Shown here piece after piece: positions 17,070 to 26,361 of a stretch of 64,000 nucleotides of DNA. Numbering within the stretch: position 1 is the stretch's first letter; the number at the start of each line of letters is the position of its first letter. The position numbers and the translations under genes are program-made. The stretch comes from Pigmentibacter sp. JX0631 (GTDB taxonomy: Bacteria > Bdellovibrionota_B > Oligoflexia > Silvanigrellales > Silvanigrellaceae). The stretch spans positions 301,001 through 365,000 of the forward strand of contig NZ_CP123622.1 in assembly GCF_029873255.1 (NCBI RefSeq), in the 5' to 3' direction. The notes beneath the pieces are model-generated. The model searched no databases and was not told the DNA's origin. It saw nothing but the letters and a program-made list of their open reading frames with translations.

Positions 17070-17624
17070 ATGTATTCTTTTAAGTCTATTCAGTTATTAA
17101 TACCTATCTCCTGTTTACTTTTTTCAAATTCATATGCCATTTCCGAAAAAAATTATAGTAACAAATATGAATGCCAATTTGAATTTGATCTGAACAAAAG
17201 CAATGTTGATTCAAACTTTATTTCATCTTGCTTAGAAAATGTTAAAAATAATGAAAACGTTTTCTCAATTAAAGTACTTGCCTCAGCAAATTTAAAGGGA
17301 AGTAAACACTACAATGAAAAACTTTCAAAGGAAAGATTAGAAAATACTATTGAAATTATAACGCAAAAGTTGCCGAATTTAGATAGTAAAGAATTGATTT
17401 CAGTTGGGAAGAGTGGTGAATATGGGAAAAAAGTATATATTACATTATACACAAAAGAAAAAGAAATTCCATCTCATGTTAGTGACTCTAATTTAAATAA
17501 TCATAATCAATCTACTGCAGCGTCAGAACCTACTGAACATAATCACAAAGCTACAGCTCAAAAAAACAACTCTGATTATCAAAAAGAAGAGCCCCCTTAC
17601 AAACTTGATTATAAGCGAGAATAA
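17070..17624 (+). CDS. Secreted protein with degenerate OmpA-like domain
   Basis: The 184-residue protein has a signal peptide ending SYA-IS. The middle resembles the peptidoglycan-binding OmpA C-terminal fold: FEFDLNKSNVDSNFISSCL as the first strand and helix, IKVLASANLKGSKHYNEKLSKERLENTIEII as the central segment. The usual Asp/Arg peptidoglycan pair is not clearly kept (NEKLSKER in place of N.xLSxxRA). A hydrophilic His/Asn/Lys-rich tail of 50 residues follows. It is a likely periplasmic envelope protein of unknown role. It converges on tpiA with a three-base gap. Confidence 0.6.
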   Translation: MYSFKSIQLLIPISCLLFSNSYAISEKNYSNKYECQFEFDLNKSNVDSNFISSCLENVKNNENVFSIKVLASANLKGSKHYNEKLSKERLENTIEIITQKLPNLDSKELISVGKSGEYGKKVYITLYTKEKEIPSHVSDSNLNNHNQSTAASEPTEHNHKATAQKNNSDYQKEEPPYKLDYKRE

Positions 17625-17627
17625 ACT

Positions 17628-18425
17628 TTAATTAGCGCATTTCATGCACAATTCTAAAAAGTCTTTTGGAACTAAACTTGCTCCACCAACTAGTGCGCCA
17701 TCGATATTTGGGCAATTAATATATTCATTAACATTACTAGCTTTTACACTTCCTCCATACAAAATCTGGAAACGATTTCCTAATTCTTCACCAAAATAGG
17801 ATTGTAAAAAATTTCTAATAATAGTGTGCGCTTCTTGTGCTTCAACAGCAGAAGCGGCCTTTCCTGTACCAATGGCCCACACAGGTTCATATGCGATAGA
17901 TAAAAGAGGTTTATTAGGATCTGAGCCGATGAATGATTGTGAATTTCTTATTTTAGTTGCAATAAACGCTTGTTCTAATTGAGATATAAGGATTTCTTTC
18001 AGTAATCCTTTTTCGCGTTCCACAAGTGTTTCTCCAACACAATATATAGCTCGCATACCTAAATTTAACAATGCACTTATTCTGCCGCCAGCAGTTTGAT
18101 TTGTTTCAGCAAACATTTGTCTTCGCTCGCTATGCGCAACTAAACTTCCCAAAACATGGATACTTTTCAACATTGTAGGAGAAACTTCACCTGTAAAAGC
18201 ACCTTCTTCAGCCCAATGTGCATTTTGGGCAAATAAAGAAACAGTATTTCTAGTTTTTCTAGCTAAATCAGCTAAAAAAATACTTGGCGCAGCAATACCA
18301 ACTTCAATGGATAAATTTTTTTCTGTTACACTATCAGATAAATTTTCAAAATCCGCAGATGCTTGAACAGCATCTTTAAACATTTTCCAATTACCAATAA
18401 CAAGTTTTTTTCTTTTAATTTCCAT
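17628..18425 (-). CDS. tpiA: Triosephosphate isomerase
   Basis: This glycolytic enzyme interconverts dihydroxyacetone phosphate and glyceraldehyde 3-phosphate. The N-terminal GNWKMFK supplies the Asn and Lys of the active site. VAHSERRQ contains the electrophile His. AYEPVWAIGTG is the catalytic Glu signature followed by the mobile loop. The phosphate-binding YGGSVKASN and GALVGGASL lie near the C terminus. The length of 265 is slightly above the family's 250. The gene lies 17 bases after pgk on the same strand, so they form an operon. Confidence 0.97.
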   Translation of the reverse strand: MEIKRKKLVIGNWKMFKDAVQASADFENLSDSVTEKNLSIEVGIAAPSIFLADLARKTRNTVSLFAQNAHWAEEGAFTGEVSPTMLKSIHVLGSLVAHSERRQMFAETNQTAGGRISALLNLGMRAIYCVGETLVEREKGLLKEILISQLEQAFIATKIRNSQSFIGSDPNKPLLSIAYEPVWAIGTGKAASAVEAQEAHTIIRNFLQSYFGEELGNRFQILYGGSVKASNVNEYINCPNIDGALVGGASLVPKDFLELCMKCAN

Positions 18426-18442
18426 AATTCAAACCCAATCCT

Positions 18443-19651
18443 TTATTTTTTGCGAAGTACTTTAATTCCTGGAAGCTCTTTCCCTTCCAATAACTCCATA
18501 CTTGCACCACCACCTGTAGAAACATGAGTCACTTTATCTTGTAATTTAAATTTCACAATAGCTGCTGCTGAATCTCCACCTCCAACAATTGTTGTTCCGT
18601 TACAATGCGCTAATGCTTGTGCAACAGATTTTGTTCCTTTAGCAAAAGATTCAAACTCAAATACTCCCATAGGTCCATTCCAAACTACAACGTTACTACT
18701 TTCAATAATTTTACTAAAAGTAACAGCGGATTTTTCTCCAATATCTAGTCCCATATAACCTTCAGGTATATCCGCAGTCTGAACTACAACTGGAGTCGTG
18801 GTTTCAGAAAATTCATCCCCACAAATATGATCTTCAGGTAAATAAATTTTAACATTTCTTTTTTCTGCAGCTTTAAAAATTTCTTCTACTAAATTTAATT
18901 TGTCTTCTTCAACCCTAGATTTCCCAACATTTTTTCCTAAATACTTTAAAAATGTATAGGCCATTGCTCCACCAATGATCATATTATTTGCAATATTTGT
19001 AAATTTACGAAGGATATCGATTTTATCTGATACCTTTGATCCACCAAAAATTGCAGTAACAGGAGCTTTTGGAGCTCTAAAAGCTTCTTCTAAAAACTGC
19101 ATTTCTTTTGCAACTAAAAATCCTGCAGCTCTTTTCTCTAAAGGAAAACATTCAGGTACTGCAAACATAGAAGCATCAGCTCTATGGCAAGTTCCAAATG
19201 CGTCATTCACATAAAATTCAGCATGTTTTGCTAATTTTTGGGCAAAATCTGTATTACCAGCCTGCTCTTCTTTATGAAAGCGCAGATTTTCTAACAGTAT
19301 AATTTGATTTGGTTTTAAATCATATACAATTTTTCCAAATCCGTCTTCAATATAATCTTGCGCTAAAACAACTTCTAAATTAAGCATTTCTGCTAAACGA
19401 ACACCAACGGGTGCAAGAGAAAATTCTTCTTCATAACCAACACCTTTGGGTCTACCTAAATGTGAGCAAGCAATAATTTTTGCTTTTTTATCTAATAACC
19501 ATTTTATGGTTGGTAAAGCTGCAACAATTCTAGTTTCATCCGAAATAGTACCTTTTTTTATAGGCACGTTTAAATCTAACCTTAAAAAAACAACTGGTTG
19601 CTGTTCTGGGAAAAAAGATAAATCATTTAAAGTTTGAATTTTATTTGCCAT
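18443..19651 (-). CDS. pgk: Phosphoglycerate kinase
   Basis: This enzyme makes ATP from 1,3-bisphosphoglycerate in glycolysis. Substrate residues are in RLDLNVP, SHLGRP and LENLRFHKEE. The nucleotide-binding site shows in GGSKVSDKI, WNGPMGVFE and GGGDSAAAI. I place the start at ATG 19651 (402 residues), because AAAGGG lies 7 bases upstream and the promoter found here lies just before it. The longer frame to 19720 would begin inside the -35 box. It is followed by tpiA. Confidence 0.97.
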   Translation of the reverse strand: MANKIQTLNDLSFFPEQQPVVFLRLDLNVPIKKGTISDETRIVAALPTIKWLLDKKAKIIACSHLGRPKGVGYEEEFSLAPVGVRLAEMLNLEVVLAQDYIEDGFGKIVYDLKPNQIILLENLRFHKEEQAGNTDFAQKLAKHAEFYVNDAFGTCHRADASMFAVPECFPLEKRAAGFLVAKEMQFLEEAFRAPKAPVTAIFGGSKVSDKIDILRKFTNIANNMIIGGAMAYTFLKYLGKNVGKSRVEEDKLNLVEEIFKAAEKRNVKIYLPEDHICGDEFSETTTPVVVQTADIPEGYMGLDIGEKSAVTFSKIIESSNVVVWNGPMGVFEFESFAKGTKSVAQALAHCNGTTIVGGGDSAAAIVKFKLQDKVTHVSTGGGASMELLEGKELPGIKVLRKK

Positions 19652-19691
19652 AAGTAACCCTTTCAAAGAGGCTGAATAAACTATCCAAGCA

Positions 19692-19720
19692 AGTAAAGAA
19701 CGCTTAATGGTGTTTGTCAA
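19692..19720 (-). promoter_or_regulatory. Sigma-70-type promoter of pgk-tpiA
   Basis: On the minus strand TTGACA (19715-19720) and TTTACT (19692-19697) are separated by 17 bases. Transcription would begin near 19685, which supports the pgk start at 19651. Confidence 0.6.
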
Positions 19721-19807
19721 TTAGTTGAGAATTCTTGCTTATTGTGTAAATACAGATACATTTGAAAGGATATTCTTTATCCTACTTTCTGCATGAAAGG
19801 AGCTACT

Positions 19808-20920
19808 TTGAAATCAGATCTTTTAGAAAATTTTGATAACAATGATATTTATTCAATCATTTTATGTGGCGGATCAGGGACAAGATTGTGGCCTCTTTCT
19901 AGAAAATCCTTCCCAAAGCAGTTCTTATCACTAGGTGAAAAACAAAAAACTCTTTTGCAATTAACAATCGATAGAGTAAAAAATTTATCTCCCTTGCAAA
20001 ATAGATGGCTTGTTACAGCGCAATGCCAAGAAAATCTTTGTGCTAACCAAGTTTCTCAACAAATAGCTAAAATTATAATTGAACCTGAAGCTAGAAATAC
20101 TGCCCCAGCGATTGCTCTTACAGCTTGGGAACTCATGCAAGAAAACCCTGACTCTATAATGGTTATACTCTCTTCGGATCACTCCATCCAAAATGTCAGA
20201 TCATTTGAACAGACCATCCTAGATGCTATTAAACTAGCAAAAAATAATTTATTTGTTACCGTTGGAATTCAACCAACACATCCTGCAACGGGTTTTGGTT
20301 ATATTGAACAAGGTTTACCCCTTGATAATGAAGGAAATATACTTTCACCCCAACGTCTTTCCGAAACAACTCCTACAGGTTATAGCGTGCGTAGTTTCAG
20401 AGAAAAACCGAATCAAGCCGCCGCTGAACAATTTATAAGAACCCAAAAATACTTATGGAATGCGGGAATTTTTGTTTGGAAAACAAAAACTTTTTGGAAC
20501 GCTTATTCCCATATTCAACCGGAAGCTGCCAAACTGATAGAAAGTATTAATAAATATAATATTTCTGAAGTATATAAAAAACTAGAAAATATTCCTATTG
20601 ATATTGCTTTTATCGAACAAACAAGTCACGTTGCGTGTGTTCCAGCTAACTTTGACTGGAATGATGTTGGATCATGGTCTGCCGTAAGAGAATGCTTTGA
20701 ACAAGACAGCCAAGGGAACAATACTTCGGGTGAAGTTTTTCTTTTGGATACAAAAAACTCTGTAGTTCACTCAACAGGCCCTTTTGTTTCAGTAATAGGC
20801 ATGGAAAATGTTGCCGTAGTTGCTAGTGAAGATGCAATACTGGTAATGCCTCTAAATCGCAGTCAAGATGTGAAAAAAACAATTCAGTATTTGGAGACAA
20901 AAAATCCAAAACTTTTGTAA
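19808..20920 (+). CDS. manC: Mannose-1-phosphate guanylyltransferase
   Basis: This enzyme makes GDP-mannose from mannose 1-phosphate and GTP for surface polysaccharide. The nucleotidyltransferase signature LCGGSGTRLWPLSR.SFPKQF is near the N terminus. EPEARNTAPAIAL, SSDHSI, FREKPN, WNAGIFVWK and FDWNDVGSW follow in the family order. The short form (about 370 residues) lacks the C-terminal phosphomannose isomerase domain. A TTG start at 19808 is preferred, because AAAGGAG lies 5 bases before it and covers the alternative ATG at 19793. hemE follows on the same strand. Confidence 0.92.
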   Translation: MKSDLLENFDNNDIYSIILCGGSGTRLWPLSRKSFPKQFLSLGEKQKTLLQLTIDRVKNLSPLQNRWLVTAQCQENLCANQVSQQIAKIIIEPEARNTAPAIALTAWELMQENPDSIMVILSSDHSIQNVRSFEQTILDAIKLAKNNLFVTVGIQPTHPATGFGYIEQGLPLDNEGNILSPQRLSETTPTGYSVRSFREKPNQAAAEQFIRTQKYLWNAGIFVWKTKTFWNAYSHIQPEAAKLIESINKYNISEVYKKLENIPIDIAFIEQTSHVACVPANFDWNDVGSWSAVRECFEQDSQGNNTSGEVFLLDTKNSVVHSTGPFVSVIGMENVAVVASEDAILVMPLNRSQDVKKTIQYLETKNPKLL

Positions 20921-20952
20921 TTTGATTTAATTTGATTAATTGGAGATTTCTT

Positions 20953-21999
20953 ATGACGAAAATCTTGTACGACGCAGCTATTGGAAAAAAAACAAATAAA
21001 ATTCCATTGTGGCTGATGCGCCAAGCTGGTCGCTATTTACCAGAATATCGTGAAATAAGAAAACAACATTCAACCCTCACAATGTTTAAAACACCTAAAA
21101 TTGCAGCAGAAGTAACGTTACAGCCTTTGCAAAGATTTCAATTAGATGGTGCTATTCTTTACGCTGATATTTTACTCATTCCTGATGCCTTAGAACTTGG
21201 TCTAAATTTTATCGAAAAAGAAGGGCCAAAATTTGAAAAAACTATTCGTTCACAAAATGATTTAAATAGTATATTAAATTTAAGCGAGAATATTGATAAA
21301 ATTATTGAAAAATTAAGTTATGTTGGAGAAACTCTTGATAAAGTAAAATCAAGTCTAGATAGCAATGTTACTTTACTTGGTTTTGCTGGAGCGCCTTTTA
21401 CTGTTGCAAGCTATATGATTGAAGGAGGAAGTGCGAAAGGAGAATTTTTTGAGTGCAAAAAATTAATGTTTAATCAACCTGAAGTATTCCATAGTCTTAT
21501 GAATATTCTGACTAAAATAACAATTGCTTATTTAAAAATGCAAATTAAAGCTGGCGCCGAAGTATTGCAATTATTTGAAAGCTGGTCTGGGGCTCTTTCT
21601 GCAGATCAATATAATGAATTTTGTCTTCCTTACACCAAAAAAATTGTTACTGAAATTAAATCACATGCTCCAATTATTCATTTTTTTGGACAAGGAGCAC
21701 ATCTTACAAAACAACTATTAGACATTAACCCTAATGTCTATGGTGTTGATTGGCGACAAAATTTGGGTAAAGTTTCTGAACAATTAAAAGGAACAAGTAT
21801 TGCAGTGCAAGGAAATTTAGATCCCCTTTTATTATATTCACCTTCTGATCGACTTTTAAAGCAATTAGAAAATTGCTTAATCGATGGTAGTAAGCATCCT
21901 TATGGATATATTTTTAATTTAGGGCATGGTTGTACCCAACATACTCCAGTTGAAAAAGTCGCTGAACTTGTTAAGTTTGTAAATAATTTTAAACCTTAG
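20953..21999 (+). CDS. hemE: Uroporphyrinogen decarboxylase
   Basis: This heme-pathway enzyme converts uroporphyrinogen III to coproporphyrinogen III. The first signature is PLWLMRQAGRYLPEYR, with the substrate-binding Arg residues, followed by YADILLIPDALEL containing the key Asp. The second signature is GFAGAPFTVASYMIEG. A GHGCTQHTP segment near the end has the usual His. The start is the ATG at 20953 (348 residues), since TTGGAGA upstream is its ribosome site. It lies 32 bases after manC. No other heme genes are in the window. Confidence 0.96.
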   Translation: MTKILYDAAIGKKTNKIPLWLMRQAGRYLPEYREIRKQHSTLTMFKTPKIAAEVTLQPLQRFQLDGAILYADILLIPDALELGLNFIEKEGPKFEKTIRSQNDLNSILNLSENIDKIIEKLSYVGETLDKVKSSLDSNVTLLGFAGAPFTVASYMIEGGSAKGEFFECKKLMFNQPEVFHSLMNILTKITIAYLKMQIKAGAEVLQLFESWSGALSADQYNEFCLPYTKKIVTEIKSHAPIIHFFGQGAHLTKQLLDINPNVYGVDWRQNLGKVSEQLKGTSIAVQGNLDPLLLYSPSDRLLKQLENCLIDGSKHPYGYIFNLGHGCTQHTPVEKVAELVKFVNNFKP

Positions 22000-22043
22000 T
22001 TCTACTTTCTAATTTTGTTCAATAGAACTAAGAAGCTTTTTTT
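21995..22043 (+). terminator. Probable terminator after hemE
   Basis: A 10-bp stem (CTTAGTTCTA with TAGAACTAAG) begins at the hemE stop. It has an 18-base loop and is followed by a T run after 5 bases. The gap before the T run lowers confidence. Confidence 0.5.
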
Positions 22044-22133
22044 ATCTGATTCAATAAAATTAAATACATTTTAAATAGTTTTAGAAATATTTGAATTTTA
22101 AAATTGATTTAAAAAATATACTTATACAAAATT

Positions 22134-22541
22134 CTAGTTTGCGTGATAAACACCGTATTGATCATAATAACCACCATAGGGGAGATAGTAGTAGCCGTTT
22201 ACACTATAATATCCACCATAAACATCGAAATAAAGTCCTCCGCTATAATAACCACCAATACCACCAAAGAAAAATCCTGATGCAGTATAATATCCACCAT
22301 TTAGATAATATCCACCATAAACATCATAATATATGCCATTCGAGTAATACCCACCTACTGCATCATAGTAAGTACCACCAAAGTAAACACCGCCTCCATA
22401 ATAATAATTGCTACTGGTATGAAAATGACTAATACCAAAGAAATGCTTACCAACATGAGCACTGCTATTAGTATTTGCCAAAATTGGTTGGCTTAAAGCT
22501 AAAGTTACAGTTACGGCAAGAAACTTTAAAACTGTTTTCAC
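22134..22541 (-). CDS. Gly/Tyr-rich secreted protein
   Basis: The 135-residue protein starts at a GTG with AGGAG 7 bases upstream. Its signal peptide ends ILA-NT. The mature part has about ten GGYY, YYDVYGGYY and similar motifs, rich in Gly, Tyr and Phe, with almost no Lys or Arg. Such low-complexity proteins can form beta-rich or amyloid-like aggregates, but nothing here proves that. I know no named family. It is monocistronic, with its stop about 90 bases from the hemE terminator on the opposite strand. Confidence 0.75.
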   Translation of the reverse strand: MKTVLKFLAVTVTLALSQPILANTNSSAHVGKHFFGISHFHTSSNYYYGGGVYFGGTYYDAVGGYYSNGIYYDVYGGYYLNGGYYTASGFFFGGIGGYYSGGLYFDVYGGYYSVNGYYYLPYGGYYDQYGVYHAN

Positions 22542-22815
22542 AAGAATTCTCCTTTTGTTTATAAAAATATTTTTATTTTGGTAGGCATTCTATATTCTGA
22601 AATAACTTTTAGCAACTTTTGTAATAATTTATTTTGGTTATGATAATAGAGTTATTTTTTGACTGTTACTTTGAAATTAAATTTCGACATAAATTTTTAA
22701 ATCAACAAGTATCACTTAAATCAAGAAATCTTACCTTCCTCAGATCCTATTCTATAATAGAACCCTATGGTATAAGTATACGAATTTGATTGGGTTGTAT
22801 TGAAAGGATTATAAA

Positions 22816-24627
22816 ATGAATATGCAAAAAATCAAAAATAGAAATGAAATCAACATTGAAGAAACATGGGATCTGTCAGATCTTTTTCAAGATTTTGATA
22901 TTTGGGAGAAAAATTTCAAAAGTCTTCCCAGTGAAGAGGAAGTAGAAAATATAATTCAAGAAAAATTTAAAAACAAATTGGCTATAAAACCGGATATTTT
23001 GTTTGAATGTCTTCAATATAAAGAAAATTTATCGCGAAAACTTGAAAATTTATTTGTATATGCTCAATTAAGAAGCACAGAAGACACTTCTAACAATAGA
23101 GCCACAGAAGCTGTTGGAAAAATTGAAAATAAAATGGCTAATTTGACCGCGAAATTTTCATTTATGAATCCAGAAATGTTAGAAATTTCAAATTTAAAAA
23201 TTTGGTTAGAAAAATCTCCGTTAAATGCTTATAAGTTTTCACTATCAGAATTGTTAAGAAGTAAAGAACATATATTAACTGAAAAGGAAGAAGAAATATT
23301 AGCAAAACTTTCTGTTCCTTTAAGAACATTTGATGAAATTCATAGTAAATGGAACAATGCCGACCTGAAATTTGAACCAGCATTGGATTCTGTAGGCGAT
23401 AAACATATTGTTTCCAATTCCAGATATTCTCTTAACCTACAATCTAGAGATCGAAAATTAAGGGAAAATACATTCCAATCGTATTATCAAGAAATTGCTA
23501 AATGGAGAAATACCATTACAGCGAATTATTACGGAAACATGTCTACAGGCTCAAACATCGCCAAAATTAGAAAATTCTCTGGTTTTCTTGAGAGTGAACT
23601 ATTTGATGATAATATACCCATAGAACTTTATGACAGTTTAATAAAGAATGTAAAAGCAAATTTGAAAACCTTACATGAAAGTATGCGGATTAGAAAAAAA
23701 ATCTTGAAATTGGAGAAAGTATATCCTTACGATAGATATGTTTCTTTATTTGAAAGCAAAGAAAATGCTTATTTTTCATGGGAAGAAGGTAGAGATCTTG
23801 TTTTAAAAGCAATTCAACCATTAGGAAATGAATATGTTGAAATTGCTACAAGAGGTTTAACAAAGGAAAGATGGATTGACAGAGCTGAAAATGAAGGAAA
23901 AAGATCTGGTGCCTTTTCTTGGGGAACTTACGATTCTCGCCCATATATGTTACAGACCTGGACTGGAACGTTAGGCGATGTATATACATTAGCCCATGAA
24001 TTAGGCCATTCTATGCATTCCTATTACAGTAACAAAAATCAGCCATACCATAATGCCCATTATGCAATTTTTGTTGCTGAAGTCGCTAGTACATTAAATG
24101 AAGCACTACTTAGTCAATATATATTAAAAGAAAGAAAAGGCACTGATCTTGCTAAATATGTTTTATCCGAAAATGTAGAAAATTTTGAAGGAACAGTTTT
24201 ACGCCAAGTTTTATTTGCCAATTTTGAACGTGAAGCGGCAAAAATTGTTGATGAAAATGAAGCATTTACTCCTGAAAAACTAGAAGAAATTTATTTTAAT
24301 ATGAATAAAGAGTGGTATGGAGAAGAACACAGTGCTCTTCCAGACTTTATAAAACATGAGTGGATGCGAATTCCACATTTTTATTCAGCTTTCTATGTTT
24401 ATAAATATGCAACTAGTTACTGTGCTTCGCTTGCACTATCTGAAGCATTACAGACAGATCCTGAAACTACAAGAAAGCAAATCTTTACTTTGCTAAAAGC
24501 TGGAGGTTCAAAACCTCCTTTGGAAATTTTGCTTGACGCAGGAATAGATTTCCTAACTCCAAAACCTGTTGAAAATGCCTTTTTAAATTATCAAAAAAAT
24601 TTAGCTATTGCGGAAAATGAATTGTAA
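22816..24627 (+). CDS. pepF: Oligoendopeptidase F (M3 family)
   Basis: This cytoplasmic zinc peptidase cuts short peptides. The HELGH zinc motif is at residues 394-398. The third ligand lies in the following NEALLSQYIL helix. EEHSALPDFIKHEWMRIPHFY and FYVYKYATSYCASLALS near the C terminus are typical of PepF. The N-terminal helical domain (WDLSDLFQDFDIWEKNF) also fits. The length is 603. The ribosome site is AAAGGA. A DUF1275 membrane-protein gene follows after 15 bases. Confidence 0.93.
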   Translation: MNMQKIKNRNEINIEETWDLSDLFQDFDIWEKNFKSLPSEEEVENIIQEKFKNKLAIKPDILFECLQYKENLSRKLENLFVYAQLRSTEDTSNNRATEAVGKIENKMANLTAKFSFMNPEMLEISNLKIWLEKSPLNAYKFSLSELLRSKEHILTEKEEEILAKLSVPLRTFDEIHSKWNNADLKFEPALDSVGDKHIVSNSRYSLNLQSRDRKLRENTFQSYYQEIAKWRNTITANYYGNMSTGSNIAKIRKFSGFLESELFDDNIPIELYDSLIKNVKANLKTLHESMRIRKKILKLEKVYPYDRYVSLFESKENAYFSWEEGRDLVLKAIQPLGNEYVEIATRGLTKERWIDRAENEGKRSGAFSWGTYDSRPYMLQTWTGTLGDVYTLAHELGHSMHSYYSNKNQPYHNAHYAIFVAEVASTLNEALLSQYILKERKGTDLAKYVLSENVENFEGTVLRQVLFANFEREAAKIVDENEAFTPEKLEEIYFNMNKEWYGEEHSALPDFIKHEWMRIPHFYSAFYVYKYATSYCASLALSEALQTDPETTRKQIFTLLKAGGSKPPLEILLDAGIDFLTPKPVENAFLNYQKNLAIAENEL

Positions 24628-24642
24628 CAACTATAATTAAAC

Positions 24643-25458
24643 ATGGAAACAAGTCATTCAAAAGACAATCAAGAAAGTTTAATTCTCAAAGTATCTCGGA
24701 AATTAGGTTTAGGTTCTTTGCTTTCATTTGTTGCAGGCCTAGTAAATTCCGTTGGTTTTTTGGGCTTTGGATTATTTGTATCCCATGTCTCAGGACATGC
24801 CACCTATGCAGCTGTTGAATATTCTAAACACTATTATATTTTGGCGATAACCTCTTCTACTGCAGTTTTATTTTTTATTTTGGGGTCTGCTTCAACAGCC
24901 ATCCTCATGCGAGGTAAAACTGTTGAAGAACAAGGAATAACTTTAATATTACCAGTAATACTTGAAGCAATTTTATTATTTTACGTCATGTTTGAAGCTT
25001 TTTACTATTCAGATTTACAATTAACCTATGATTCTTACGGTCATGCTAACTTTTTTCTCGTGTTAAGTTTTGCTATGGGTATCCAAAATGCAACTTTAAG
25101 AAAAAAACAAGGGGCCCATATTCGAACAACACATATGACGGGAACTGCTACAGATATTGGAAGTTCTCTAGGTACTATCTTCTATTTAAGTTTTAGACCA
25201 CTGATCATAGCTCCTTTATACATCATAAAATATAGAAAATTATCAGCCTCATTCTTGATCCCTCTCAAATTAGTTTATTCAAGACAACAAATCGATATTT
25301 TAATTGTAAATTTATTCACCCTACTCTTTTTTGGGGTGGGAGCTATTATAGGAACATTTGGATTTATCCATTTCCATTTTTTTATTTTAATTGTTCCAAT
25401 CTTTATTCTAATTATGATAGCTATTATTGAGTTTTTTATAGGAAGCAAGAAACTTTAA
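24643..25458 (+). CDS. DUF1275 family membrane protein (YoaK-like)
   Basis: The 271-residue protein has six or more hydrophobic segments. It carries the DUF1275 marks: LLSFVAGLVNSVGFLGFGLFVSHVSGH near the N terminus, a central FAMGIQNATLRK and the THMTGTATDIGSSLG segment. The function of this family is not established. It has no clear ribosome site and starts 15 bases after pepF, so it may be translated by coupling. punA follows after 19 bases, making a probable pepF to hpt operon. Confidence 0.85.
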   Translation: METSHSKDNQESLILKVSRKLGLGSLLSFVAGLVNSVGFLGFGLFVSHVSGHATYAAVEYSKHYYILAITSSTAVLFFILGSASTAILMRGKTVEEQGITLILPVILEAILLFYVMFEAFYYSDLQLTYDSYGHANFFLVLSFAMGIQNATLRKKQGAHIRTTHMTGTATDIGSSLGTIFYLSFRPLIIAPLYIIKYRKLSASFLIPLKLVYSRQQIDILIVNLFTLLFFGVGAIIGTFGFIHFHFFILIVPIFILIMIAIIEFFIGSKKL

Positions 25459-25477
25459 TAAAATAAAAGGATAATCC

Positions 25478-26338
25478 ATGCGAATAACAAAATATAAAGA
25501 TAACGTTCAACAAAGTGTTGAGTATTTAAAAAAATGGCATGGAAGCGCGCCAGAAATAGCCATTGTATTAGGTTCAGGACTGTCTGACGCAATTCCCAAA
25601 ATTCAAGAAATGAAATCTGTACGTTTTGAAGAAATTCCTGGTTTTAAAACTTCAACTGTTCAAGGTCATTCTGGAGACTTGCGTATAGGCTCTGTTACAG
25701 CGTACTTAACTTCTGGAAAAGAAAAAACCCGCGAAATTGCTTTTTTAAGAGGCAGAAATCATGCCTATGAAGGAAATGATCCGGGAGAAGTTGTGCATAA
25801 TTTAAGAAGCCTAATAACTTGGGGTGTAAAAGGAATTATATTGACAAATGCTGCAGGTTGTCTGAATACAGAGTGGGAATTGGGAAAAATGATGATCTTA
25901 ACAGATCATATTAATGCAACGGGATTAAGCCCTTTAAATGGTGATTATGGTTTGGGGTTTGGTGCACAATTTGTTGATATGAGTGAAGGTTATGATAAAA
26001 AATGGCAATCCCAAATAAAAGAAATAGCGCATTTAAGCAATCATACCATTTATGATGGAGTCTATTATGGTGTCCTCGGAGCACATTATGAAACTCCTGC
26101 TGAAATCAGAATGTTTAAAACCCTAGGCGCAAGCGCCGTTGGTATGAGTACTGTTTTAGAAACCATTGCGGCTCGACAGTTAGGTGCTAAAGTTGCAGCT
26201 TTGAGCTGTTTAACTAATTATGGCGCAGGACTTAAACAAGCTCAATTATCACATACAGAAGTAATGGATATGGGTAAACGATTTGCTTCTGATATGGCAA
26301 ATATTGTTTTAAAAGCTGCTGTTTCTTTAGAAGTTTAG
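25478..26338 (+). CDS. punA: Purine nucleoside phosphorylase
   Basis: This cytoplasmic enzyme cleaves purine nucleosides with phosphate to free bases. It matches the trimeric PNP type: VLGSGLSDAIP (phosphate loop), TSTVQGHSGDLRIG, FLRGRNHAYEGNDP, LTNAAGCLN, YYGVLGAHYETPAEIRM with substrate residues, and VGMSTVLETIAAR. The length of 286 is usual. It is followed by hpt 23 bases downstream, giving a purine salvage pair in which the freed hypoxanthine or guanine is recaptured. The ribosome site is AAAGGA. Confidence 0.93.
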   Translation: MRITKYKDNVQQSVEYLKKWHGSAPEIAIVLGSGLSDAIPKIQEMKSVRFEEIPGFKTSTVQGHSGDLRIGSVTAYLTSGKEKTREIAFLRGRNHAYEGNDPGEVVHNLRSLITWGVKGIILTNAAGCLNTEWELGKMMILTDHINATGLSPLNGDYGLGFGAQFVDMSEGYDKKWQSQIKEIAHLSNHTIYDGVYYGVLGAHYETPAEIRMFKTLGASAVGMSTVLETIAARQLGAKVAALSCLTNYGAGLKQAQLSHTEVMDMGKRFASDMANIVLKAAVSLEV

Positions 26339-26361
26339 TTTTTTTTTTGGAGTTTTTGTAA

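Noticed and set aside
19651..19720. N-terminal extension of phosphoglycerate kinase
   Set aside because: The extra 23 residues would start inside a good promoter and lack a ribosome site; the ATG at 19651 has one.
22091..22432. A His/Asn-rich plus-strand frame opposite the Gly/Tyr-rich gene
   Set aside because: It is the complement of Gly/Tyr codons with no signal peptide or ribosome site.
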